NCBI GenBank assembly: GCA_012799935.1
Contig: JAAZKG010000036.1
Span: 1 to 36,915, forward strand
Direction: 5' to 3'
DNA length: 36,915 nucleotides
Source: Erysipelotrichia bacterium
Lineage (GTDB): Bacteria; Bacillota_I; Bacilli_A; Erysipelotrichales; Erysipelotrichaceae
Below the pieces are notes generated by a model. It was given only the letters and a program-made list of their open reading frames with translations, did not search any database and was not told the origin of the DNA. This document shows, one piece after another, positions 28,051 to 36,915 of the stretch. Numbering within the stretch: position 1 is the first letter of the stretch; each line of letters begins with the position of its first letter. The position numbers and the translations under genes are program-made.

Positions 28051-29526
28051 TTACCATGGTGAATTATCATTTTCTGGATGTCCTATCATAGGATATCTTC
28101 CTAATTCTGGTCTTTTAATTTCTTTGTGTTTTTTTACATATTCAAATAAAGTATCGTGAATAGGAACATTAGTATTTTTCCAATCAATTTGATTAGTTAT
28201 TTTTCCAGTTTCATTTCCTCCAGAAGCCATATATGCACTAGTAGTAACTGTATACTTTTTTTCTAAATCAATAGAACTACCATCTTCTAAAGTTATACTT
28301 ACTACTTTTGAAAAGGCAGGTTTAGTATTATCTATTTTTACCTTCATGCCAGAAAACATGATATTGGCATTATTACCAAATCTTTTAGGGTCAAGAACTA
28401 ACTCAAATAGATTCCAAATTTGTTTTCCTGTCATAAAGCCCTGATGAAGTGGGTCATTAAATCCCATTGCTTTAGAAATAGTAAATCTGGTAATATCCCC
28501 TTTAGAGATTTTGCGTCCACAGCTTGTACAGTTAAAATAAACAATATCTGTTTTGGTATATTCTCTGACCGCATCAGTAATCAAATTAGCCATTGGTGAT
28601 TCTACCGACAAACGCATAGGTATATCTTCTGTTGCAATAGCTAATACTTCCGAAAAATAATACTCATAAGGAGCGGTTACTCTATCTACAAATTTTTGAA
28701 TGTTTTTATCAGCTTCAAAATTGCCATTTAAAACATCGATAACTGTACATTTTTTATCAACAACTTTTCTAGTTTCAGTATCAAAAGTAAGGGTAATATG
28801 AGGAAGTGATTTACCACCAAATCCACCTTTGGTAACAGCACAATCCATTACTACTCTAGCATAATCTCCTGGGATATGACCGCCAATCATAACATCAGGT
28901 TTTAAATCGCTAATTTGTTTTAATACCTCAATTAATTCTCCAGATTCACTATCTTCTGTAAAATAAAAAGGAAAGTGAGTTAAACAGATAATTACTTCTG
29001 CTCCATCATCTCTTGCTTCAGTGATATATTTTCTTAGTGCTTCAACCTGACTTGAAACTTTAAAAGAAGCAAAATAATTAGAATCAACCATATACTGAGT
29101 ATATTCAGTTGTCACTCCAATAATTCCATATTTAATACCATTTTTTTCTAAAACTACATATGGTTTTACCCCTTTAATAAAATCGTTTGTTTCCTTGACT
29201 AAAATATTGGCACACAAAATTGGAAACTTATCTTTTATATAGTCAATATTTTCTTCCAACTGCTTTAATCCTCTATCAAACTCATGATTCCCTAAAACCA
29301 TGCAATCTGTTTCAATTAAATCTAATCCTTCAAACACTTCCTTACCATGCCATAAAATACGATTGATGTTATCGCCAGCATCCAAAAGCAAAGTATTATC
29401 TCTATTTTTACTTCTAACAGACTCAATAGCACTGTAAAACTTAGCCAATCCTGGAGCATTTTCATATTCTTTAAATTCTCCACCATAATCTGCATGATTT
29501 AAAATATCTATCTTAATTAATGCCAT
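28051..29526 (-). CDS. Metallophosphoesterase / 5'-nucleotidase-like protein, no signal peptide
   Basis: LLDAGDNIN, LGNHEFDRG, LTHFPF, IGGHIPG; 5'-nucleotidase C-terminal-like domain. Confidence 0.85.
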   Translation of the reverse strand: MALIKIDILNHADYGGEFKEYENAPGLAKFYSAIESVRSKNRDNTLLLDAGDNINRILWHGKEVFEGLDLIETDCMVLGNHEFDRGLKQLEENIDYIKDKFPILCANILVKETNDFIKGVKPYVVLEKNGIKYGIIGVTTEYTQYMVDSNYFASFKVSSQVEALRKYITEARDDGAEVIICLTHFPFYFTEDSESGELIEVLKQISDLKPDVMIGGHIPGDYARVVMDCAVTKGGFGGKSLPHITLTFDTETRKVVDKKCTVIDVLNGNFEADKNIQKFVDRVTAPYEYYFSEVLAIATEDIPMRLSVESPMANLITDAVREYTKTDIVYFNCTSCGRKISKGDITRFTISKAMGFNDPLHQGFMTGKQIWNLFELVLDPKRFGNNANIMFSGMKVKIDNTKPAFSKVVSITLEDGSSIDLEKKYTVTTSAYMASGGNETGKITNQIDWKNTNVPIHDTLFEYVKKHKEIKRPELGRYPMIGHPENDNSPW

Positions 29527-29527
29527 A

Positions 29528-30355
29528 TCAACCCTTTAAACCTCCTCGAGAAACACCAGTTACAATACTCTTTCTTGCAAACAAGAACAAGATAATCATT
29601 GGCAAGACCACAATTGTTGCTCCAGCCATTAATCTTTCATACCGTATTCCAGTTTCATTAGTAAAGGCAAATAAACCAAATGGTAACGTTCTGTTTTCAG
29701 TAGAATTAATTACTAAAATCGACCATAAGAAACTATTCCAACAAGCTATAGCATTAAGTAAAGCGATAGTGACTAAAGATGGTTTAGCAATAGGAACTAA
29801 TATTTCCCATAAAAATTGCCAATCAGATGCTCCATCAATTTTAGCTGAATGATATAAACTATCAGGAACTGACATAAAGAAATTTCTTAGTATATAAGTA
29901 TAGAAAATACTTGAAGTAAACGGAATAATTAAAGCAATTATTGTATCATATAAACCTAATTTAACAATTGTTGAATAGTTAGTTATTATTAGCATTTCAA
30001 AAGGAATCATCATCATAGCCACCAAAGCAGCAAAGATAATATCTCTACCTGGAAATCTCATCTTTGAAAAAGCAAAAGCAGCTAGTATGGTATTAAACAT
30101 TGTAATTGTGACACAGAAAATCGTAACAATTACTGAGTTTTTAAAATACTTTAAAAATGGTGCGGTTTTTAAAGCATAAACATAGTTATCCAAAGTTGCT
30201 TTAGCTGGAAAAATAGTTGGTGGAACTTTATTGGCTTCAAAGCCTGTCTTTAAAGAAGTAATAATCATCCAAAAGAAAGGAAAAAACATAATAAAGGCTC
30301 CGATTGCTAAGATAAGATAAAGTATAATCTTTTTATTTCTTTCTGTATTTTTCAT
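29528..30355 (-). CDS. ABC sugar transporter permease (UgpE/MalG type)
   Basis: Six hydrophobic segments, EAA-like motif AKIDGASDWQFLWEILVPIAKP. Confidence 0.92.
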   Translation of the reverse strand: MKNTERNKKIILYLILAIGAFIMFFPFFWMIITSLKTGFEANKVPPTIFPAKATLDNYVYALKTAPFLKYFKNSVIVTIFCVTITMFNTILAAFAFSKMRFPGRDIIFAALVAMMMIPFEMLIITNYSTIVKLGLYDTIIALIIPFTSSIFYTYILRNFFMSVPDSLYHSAKIDGASDWQFLWEILVPIAKPSLVTIALLNAIACWNSFLWSILVINSTENRTLPFGLFAFTNETGIRYERLMAGATIVVLPMIILFLFARKSIVTGVSRGGLKG

Positions 30356-30369
30356 TGTCGTTCTCCCTT

Positions 30370-31293
30370 CTAGTAATAATCATATTTTTTCTGAATTCTA
30401 TTTTGCACCATGGTAAATAATAAAATGATGGCAAATAAAACTATGGCACTTGCTGCAGCATAGCCTAGCTTCAACTTAGTATAGAATTGTTCATATAAAT
30501 AAAAGATAACTGTATATAAGTTATATGCTGGTCCTGGTTTACCTCCAAAAAGCATATACAAGGCATCAAATACTTTAAATGATGAAATCATATTGACTAT
30601 TGCTACCAATCCAATAGTAGGAGCTAAAAGTGGAACGGTAATATTAAAGAATATATCAATAGTTTTTGCTCCATCAACTTTTGCGGCAGTGTAGTATTGT
30701 GGGTCAATATTTTGAAGTCCTGCCAAAAGTAAAATAATCGTAAATGGCAACATACTCCAAACACCGTAAATACATAAACTTATCATCGAATATTGAGGAT
30801 TATTTAAAAAATTAATAGCATCGACATCAAATAAAGATAGTAGATAGTTTAATATTCCATAATCATAGTTAAAAAGCCAGCGCCAAACTAAACCAATAGC
30901 AGCACTTGAAGTAACCATTGGCATAAAATATGCTGTTTGAAATAATCCTTGCAGTTTTTCAACACTGTTTAACATAACCGCAATTAGAATTGAAATTACC
31001 AGTGAAATACTAACAACGACTAAAACATATTGCGTTGTATTAATTATCGCTTTGATAAATGTCGGATCAGAAAAAATCTTTTGGTAATTTCCTAACCCCC
31101 AACCAGAAAAAGTATCAGATATAACCTTATAGTCTTCTTTAAAACTAATAGCAACAGCATTGAAAAATGGATACACAGTAAAAACCAAAATTCCTAATAT
31201 AAAAGGCAATAGATAGATAGCTGGTTTTAAAAAGGTTTTCGCAGTAACCTTTTCATCACTTTTATATTTTTTAACTCTTTTAAATTTACTCAT
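30370..31293 (-). CDS. ABC sugar transporter permease (UgpA/MalF type)
   Basis: EAA-like motif AAKVDGAKTIDIFFNITVPLLAP. Confidence 0.92.
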   Translation of the reverse strand: MSKFKRVKKYKSDEKVTAKTFLKPAIYLLPFILGILVFTVYPFFNAVAISFKEDYKVISDTFSGWGLGNYQKIFSDPTFIKAIINTTQYVLVVVSISLVISILIAVMLNSVEKLQGLFQTAYFMPMVTSSAAIGLVWRWLFNYDYGILNYLLSLFDVDAINFLNNPQYSMISLCIYGVWSMLPFTIILLLAGLQNIDPQYYTAAKVDGAKTIDIFFNITVPLLAPTIGLVAIVNMISSFKVFDALYMLFGGKPGPAYNLYTVIFYLYEQFYTKLKLGYAAASAIVLFAIILLFTMVQNRIQKKYDYY

Positions 31294-32347
31294 AGTATCT
31301 TTCTCCTGTTAATTCATCAAACAAGAAAACACCTTCTGTTTTAAAACCAATATTTAAATTATCCCCGATTTTAATTGGTTTAGTAGCATCAATATATCCT
31401 CTAAGATTATATGAACCAATTTTTAAATTAACTAGGGTATCTTTTCCTGATAAATAAGATTCAACCACCTTAGTTTTAACATCATCTTTATCATTGAAGG
31501 TAATAGCTTCAGCTCTAGAAGCCAAAACTACTCTGGAGCCTTCTTCCACTTGCCATTTATGATTAGTTTTAATGATTTGATTATCACCATCAACTTTAAT
31601 TCCACCTTTAGTATAAACACCATGTAATTGATTAATTGTCGGAGAACCAATAAAATCAGCAACAAAAAGATTGGCAGGTTGATTGTAGAGATTTCTAGTT
31701 TTGTCATATTGCTGCATTTCACCAAGTTTCATCAACATAATGTAATCTGAAATAGCACTAGCTTCCTCTTGATCGTGAGTAACAAAGAAAGTAGTAACAC
31801 CTGATTCTCTTTGAATTCTTCTAATTTCTTCTCTCATCTCTACACGAAGTTTAGCATCCAAATTACTCAATGGTTCATCAAGTAACAACAACTTAGGATT
31901 TTTTACTAAGGCTCTGGCAATAGCGACACGTTGTTGTTGGCCTCCACTTAACTCTTTAGGTTTTCGGTTTAAATATTCTTCAATATGAACCATTTTAGCA
32001 AACTCTTTAGCTCTTTCGATTCTTTCTGCTTTTGAAACTTTTTTTATTTTTAATGGGAAACAAATATTTTCCAGTACTGTCATATGTGGATAAAGTGCAT
32101 AATTTTGAAAAACTAAACCAACTTCTCTTTTATCGGGAGTTAAATCAGTAACATCTTTTTCATCGAAAAATATTTGGCCTTCCGTTACTGGCAAAATTCC
32201 TGATAACATATTCAACATAGTTGTTTTACCACAACCTGAAGGTCCTAAAAGAGCAATTAGTTTGCCACTTTCAAACTCAGCAGTTAAACTGTTAACTGCT
32301 GTTACTTCACCAAACCTTTTAGTCAAGTTTTTTACTTTTACTCTCAT
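31286..32347 (-). CDS. ABC transporter ATP-binding protein (UgpC/MalK type)
   Basis: Walker A GPSGCGKTT, signature LSGGQQQRVAIARAL, Walker B LLLLDEPLSNLDAKLR, TOBE-like C-terminus. Confidence 0.97.
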   Translation of the reverse strand: MRVKVKNLTKRFGEVTAVNSLTAEFESGKLIALLGPSGCGKTTMLNMLSGILPVTEGQIFFDEKDVTDLTPDKREVGLVFQNYALYPHMTVLENICFPLKIKKVSKAERIERAKEFAKMVHIEEYLNRKPKELSGGQQQRVAIARALVKNPKLLLLDEPLSNLDAKLRVEMREEIRRIQRESGVTTFFVTHDQEEASAISDYIMLMKLGEMQQYDKTRNLYNQPANLFVADFIGSPTINQLHGVYTKGGIKVDGDNQIIKTNHKWQVEEGSRVVLASRAEAITFNDKDDVKTKVVESYLSGKDTLVNLKIGSYNLRGYIDATKPIKIGDNLNIGFKTEGVFLFDELTGERYYE

Positions 32348-32422
32348 TTTATTATTCCCCCAAATGTTATTTCTATATTTTAAGCGTTAAAAAAATAACG
32401 TTTTTTTCAACTTTATTTATAA

Positions 32423-32451
32423 GTAACCACACCTTAAAAAGGTGTGGTTAC
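32423..32451 (-). other. Strong intercistronic stem-loop between SBP and ATPase genes
   Basis: GTAACCACACCTT/AAGGTGTGGTTAC 13-bp stem, 3-nt loop, no immediate T-run. Confidence 0.75.
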
Positions 32452-32463
32452 GATTCTATTTTG

Positions 32464-33723
32464 TTATTGATTTAATTCTGCATTTGCAGCAGCAATCATG
32501 TCATCCAATGCAGTTTTTGGATCTACATTATTTAAACATGCTTCAGAAATCATTTTATCAATTGCTGTACGAACACCAGCTGAACCCTTAATAGCATTTA
32601 ACCAGTTGATAAAATCTTTACTAGCATATAATGCTTCAGCAGCAATATTTGTGTTGATATAATCTTGATATGCTTCAGTTTCCATACCTGAAATATAAGC
32701 AGGAAGTGCCCCGAAATTAATTGCCCATCTAGCTGTCATTTCAGTTGAAGTGAACCATTTTAAGAAAGTGTAAGCTGCTTTGGCCTTAGCTTCAGTAGAT
32801 TTAAAGCAAACAAATCCACCGCCCCAGCTTGAAGAATATAAAACATCTCCTGCTTGAGGAATTGGAGCACATCCAACTTCAAATGCTCCACCATTCATAG
32901 TAGCATAACCAACACCAGCACTTGAGCCAATATAACTAGCTACAGCACCTGAACAGAATGGACCTGAAAGATAGTAGTCATCACCAGGTAAACGGAAGAT
33001 ACCTTCTTTAATACAATCAGCTAGCCAAGTTAATTGTTCTAAAGCAACATCATAATCCAAATCCATCTGTTTTGTTTTAGCATTGATATAACCTGAACCA
33101 TTTTGAATTAATAAACCTTGGAATGTGTCAATAGCACTATCAGTACCAAAACCAGGTTTGCCAGTTTTTTGATAGATAATACGACTTACTTCTTCTAACT
33201 CTTCCCACGTTTTTGGAACTTCAAGATTTAACTCTTCAAACAAAGTCTTATTGTAGTAGAATACTTCAGAAGTACAAATATTAGGAATCATGTAAATGGC
33301 ACCATCACCCCATTGAGTAATTTCACCATAAACAAAACCAGTTAAATTTTCTTTGAAATTAGGAATACCAATAGTTGCATCATTAATATAAGGTGCAAAG
33401 TCTACCAATAAATCTTCATCGATGTAGTCAGCAACATTTGTTGGGAAACGACTACAAATATCTGGTCCGACACCATTGCGTAAAGCCTGAAGTAAATTAG
33501 CATCATAGTCTTGATAAGGCTGTTGAACTAATACCACTTTTACTTCGTTTTGTGATGCGTTGAATTCATCAACAATACCAGTTAAATATTCGTTATGATG
33601 TTCTGTATAAGTATGCCAATATGTAATTTCTACTGGTCCTTCATTAACAACCTCAGGTTTTTTACAGCCAACCATACCTACAAGCATCAAAACTGTTAAT
33701 ATAATAGTTAATAGTTTTTTCAT
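32464..33723 (-). CDS. ABC sugar transporter substrate-binding lipoprotein (UgpB/MalE type)
   Basis: Lipobox LVGMVGC; EITYWHTYTEHHNEYLTGIVDEFNAS. Confidence 0.93.
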   Translation of the reverse strand: MKKLLTIILTVLMLVGMVGCKKPEVVNEGPVEITYWHTYTEHHNEYLTGIVDEFNASQNEVKVVLVQQPYQDYDANLLQALRNGVGPDICSRFPTNVADYIDEDLLVDFAPYINDATIGIPNFKENLTGFVYGEITQWGDGAIYMIPNICTSEVFYYNKTLFEELNLEVPKTWEELEEVSRIIYQKTGKPGFGTDSAIDTFQGLLIQNGSGYINAKTKQMDLDYDVALEQLTWLADCIKEGIFRLPGDDYYLSGPFCSGAVASYIGSSAGVGYATMNGGAFEVGCAPIPQAGDVLYSSSWGGGFVCFKSTEAKAKAAYTFLKWFTSTEMTARWAINFGALPAYISGMETEAYQDYINTNIAAEALYASKDFINWLNAIKGSAGVRTAIDKMISEACLNNVDPKTALDDMIAAANAELNQ

Positions 33724-33935
33724 TTTTTCTCCCTTCTATTTTCTATTTATATTCCAAAAAAGTTTACTAACTTTTAATGGCTCAAAATTTTATGAAACAT
33801 CTAATTTTAATATCAATAATCGTTTTGTAAACTACTTGGTTTTTCCTTCTTCTTTATTATTATACCAAATTTCTATTGCATAACAATATTTAATAGTATT
33901 ATAAGTATTTTTTATAAAAAGATTTTCTAATATAA

Positions 33936-33962
33936 AAATCCCACATCGATGATGTGAGATTC
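33936..33962 (-). terminator. Terminator downstream of M16C peptidase
   Basis: AATCCCACATC GAT GATGTGAGATT stem with T-run on minus strand. Confidence 0.7.
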
Positions 33963-33967
33963 TATTT

Positions 33968-36853
33968 TTATAAATCTAATGTTTTATCAATAATATCCCT
34001 ACACTGTTCAAGTAAATTGGCTCCACCAACTACACAGACACTACCCTCTTCATTAACTTTTTTAAACACTTCTTTTATCTTTAAGAAATCTTCTTTAGTA
34101 GTAGTTAAAATCTGCGTTCTAACAGCACATTTATCTTGATAAGTTAGCCCAGCAAAATATTCAGCATTGCCTGTACTGATTTTAGTTTTTGCAGTTAAAA
34201 GTGGATCGCTATCACCAATAGTACCGATAATATAATTATCTATCCTATCAACATTTTTATAAAAATTATCTAGATAATTGTTAGTTGCTTTATAAACATC
34301 AATTGATCTTCTTGGATTTGGATCACGGAATGAATAGAACATTATATTACCTGCTTTACTAGAAACACCACAGCCATAAGCTCCACCTTTAGCCCTGATT
34401 TCATTCCATAAATAATCTAAACCTAAAACTTTATTTACGACCGCTAAATTACCTTTGATATCTTTAATATTATCTCTAACATTAGCTGTCATTGCTGCAT
34501 AGCCCACAGGTGATGCTACAGTAATTCCTTCATTTGCCTTAGCCATAACTTCTCTATCCGTTTTTATTATAGGGTTATTATCCTCTTTAATTGCTTTCAG
34601 AATATTTTGAGTAACATCTTCTTTTTGAGCACTCATTACACTTAAAGTTAAACGATTTTTAGTGAACACTGAGTTGTAGACATTTTGAAGTTTCTCCAGT
34701 TTTTCACTGTTAAAGTTAGTGATTAATTCTTTAACATAGTTATAGAAACTATAGCCACTCATCACTTCTTTGACAGTCGCAAACTCACTGGCAGATGCCA
34801 TTGCTCTATTGCCAGCATAGCTATGACCAGCCATTGAAATTTCCATTTCCATCATCGCTTTACCTTGTTTTAGTACATTCAATACTACTTTTTCATCATT
34901 AAACAAAAGATTATATAAATGTTCCTTAACAATTTCTAAAGCTTTCTCATTATTGTTATCCAAACAAGAATAAGTAACAGTTGCTAAATGTTTATAGCCA
35001 TCATTATGCTCATGAGCAACTAAAGTATTAGAAACATTGAAACTACCTAAATAAGTGTTTCTAATTCTTGCTAGCTCACTAGTTGAATGATTTTTAGATG
35101 GTAATTCTGTCATTAACTTAAATACAACAGCTAAATTTTGGCAATCTTCTAAAGACAAGTCCTCAACATTAAAATATAAACCACCATAAGTAATTCCTTC
35201 TGCTTCAGGAGCATAACTAATAACTGTTATTTTATCAACTTCAGTAATTTCTTTTTCAATTTCAGCTGGTTTTTCATCAATATCACTCAACTCTAAAGTT
35301 GGAAGCATTGCTTTAACTTCAGCTGTATCTTCACTTGATTGCCACTCTACTAACTGTCTATTGAAAGCAACTAAATCTTCAATTTCTTGCTTTGATAATG
35401 TTGCTTTATAGTCAGCAAGTTGTTTTTCTAACTCCTTTTGCTTTTGAACTTCAATTGTGGTTGAAGGAACCATTAATACTGAGGCATAGTGAGTTGGATT
35501 TAATAAATACTTTTCAATTAACTTTTCAAAGTAATCAGTATCAATCTTTTCTCTTAATGATTTATAAATACTTTCATTACATAAACCATCTAATGGATCT
35601 CCACCATAATTCCAGCTACTCAAGGCCAAAATATTATAAATAATTCCCTTAGGAGCATAACCAAAGTCTCTTTCTTTGTTAGTAAACTCCATCTTATTTA
35701 AATTAGCAATCAATTCTTCTTTATTTAAACCTTCTTTTACAACCTTTGTTAATACTTCTTTAATAGTTAAAACTATTTCATCATAGTTTTCTTTATTGGT
35801 ATTATTTGCTAGGATGAAAAGACTAGGTTGTAACAAGAAAGTTTCTACTCCAATCGTTACATTTTCAGCTAAGCCTTTTTCTAAAATTGCCTTAACTAAA
35901 ACTGATTCATTATTTTCAGCTAAAATATTGGCGATAATCTGAAAAGCTATACTTACTTCATAATCATTATAATCTGCTAAACCAAAACCAAAAGAAGCCA
36001 GTGCTTTATTGTTTATATCACTATTAGCTGGCACCGCAAACTCCCTTAGCAAAACATCTCTAACAACTGGTTTTTGTTTTTCGATGCTATATATTTCATT
36101 ACTTTCAGAATACTTATTTAAATATTCATCATTAATAATTTCCAAAATTTCCTCAACATTCATCTTCCCATCTAAAAAAATCATTGAATTTGTTGGATGA
36201 TAATACTTACTATGAGCTTCTTTAAAATCTTCGTAAGTCAATTCTGGAATAAAATCTGGATTACCACCAGAAGAATACTGATAACAGTTATCTGAAAATA
36301 AGGCATTAAGCAATAACTCATTAACCATACTTTCTGCTGTAGAGTAAGCTCCCTTCATTTCGTTGTAAACAACACCTTTACAAATAATAGGTTCATCTTT
36401 ATCATTTAATTCATAATGCCAACCTTCTTGTCTAAAAATGTTTTCATTTTTAAGACATAGCGGATTAAAGACCGCATCTAAATAAACTCTCGTTAAGTTT
36501 TTAAAATCTTTATCATTTCTTGAACTTACTGGATAAACTGTCTTATCTGGAAAAGTCATCGCATTTAAAAAAGTGTTTAAAGAACTCTTTAATAAATCAA
36601 CAAACGGTTCCTTTAATGGATACCTTTCTGAGCCATTTAAAACTGAGTGTTCTAAAATATGAAATACACCTGTACTATCAGTTGGAATTGTTTTAAAACC
36701 AATAGAGAATGTCTTGTTGTCATCATCTCTATCTAAATATAAAAGTTGTGCTTTAGTTTTTATATGAGTTAAATAATAAGCAGTTGCCTTTAACTCTTCA
36801 CTTTCAACAACCTTCTCTACTTTGAAACCTTTAACAATATCGTTAATTTTCAT
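33968..36853 (-). CDS. M16C-family zinc metalloprotease (presequence protease-like)
   Basis: Inverted zinc motif HILEH, NAMTFPDKTVYPVSSRNDKDF, full 961 aa. Confidence 0.93.
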   Translation of the reverse strand: MKINDIVKGFKVEKVVESEELKATAYYLTHIKTKAQLLYLDRDDDNKTFSIGFKTIPTDSTGVFHILEHSVLNGSERYPLKEPFVDLLKSSLNTFLNAMTFPDKTVYPVSSRNDKDFKNLTRVYLDAVFNPLCLKNENIFRQEGWHYELNDKDEPIICKGVVYNEMKGAYSTAESMVNELLLNALFSDNCYQYSSGGNPDFIPELTYEDFKEAHSKYYHPTNSMIFLDGKMNVEEILEIINDEYLNKYSESNEIYSIEKQKPVVRDVLLREFAVPANSDINNKALASFGFGLADYNDYEVSIAFQIIANILAENNESVLVKAILEKGLAENVTIGVETFLLQPSLFILANNTNKENYDEIVLTIKEVLTKVVKEGLNKEELIANLNKMEFTNKERDFGYAPKGIIYNILALSSWNYGGDPLDGLCNESIYKSLREKIDTDYFEKLIEKYLLNPTHYASVLMVPSTTIEVQKQKELEKQLADYKATLSKQEIEDLVAFNRQLVEWQSSEDTAEVKAMLPTLELSDIDEKPAEIEKEITEVDKITVISYAPEAEGITYGGLYFNVEDLSLEDCQNLAVVFKLMTELPSKNHSTSELARIRNTYLGSFNVSNTLVAHEHNDGYKHLATVTYSCLDNNNEKALEIVKEHLYNLLFNDEKVVLNVLKQGKAMMEMEISMAGHSYAGNRAMASASEFATVKEVMSGYSFYNYVKELITNFNSEKLEKLQNVYNSVFTKNRLTLSVMSAQKEDVTQNILKAIKEDNNPIIKTDREVMAKANEGITVASPVGYAAMTANVRDNIKDIKGNLAVVNKVLGLDYLWNEIRAKGGAYGCGVSSKAGNIMFYSFRDPNPRRSIDVYKATNNYLDNFYKNVDRIDNYIIGTIGDSDPLLTAKTKISTGNAEYFAGLTYQDKCAVRTQILTTTKEDFLKIKEVFKKVNEEGSVCVVGGANLLEQCRDIIDKTLDL

Positions 36854-36915
36854 TTAATAACCTCCCATTAAAAAAATATGTAACCAAAATAAATATATAT
36901 CATGGCATAAATAAT

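Noticed and set aside
32385-32407. CGTTA/TAACG hairpin followed by T7 on plus strand
   Set aside because: Short stem, no plus-strand gene upstream; likely chance in AT-rich spacer.

Overview
AT-rich Firmicutes-type chromosome segment (gene content suggests an Erysipelotrichia-like gut bacterium; inference only). Left part: sugar operon (SIS-domain protein, EIIA fused in frame to NanE, PRD/BglG-type regulator), then pyruvate:ferredoxin oxidoreductase and a rhomboid protease. Centre (about 9.0-22.6 kb): two carbohydrate-PTS cassettes on the minus strand, each bounded by near-identical direct repeats that are copies of the promoter, RBS and N-terminal membrane-anchor codons of rmuC (9002, 13336, 22609). 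Only the third copy continues into a complete rmuC. The two truncated copies share a further ~90 bp tail absent from rmuC. This looks like tandem integration of sugar cassettes into the 5' end of rmuC with the gene start regenerated each time, with no recombinase gene visible. It is the most interesting signal in the window. Right part: rmuC, HIT protein, glyA, DUF4097-like protein, secreted InlB-repeat protein with a sortase-like C-terminus, Ugp/Mal-type ABC sugar operon ending in an atypical 5'-nucleotidase-like protein, and an M16C protease. All calls come from reading the sequence and supplied ORFs; no database search was run.
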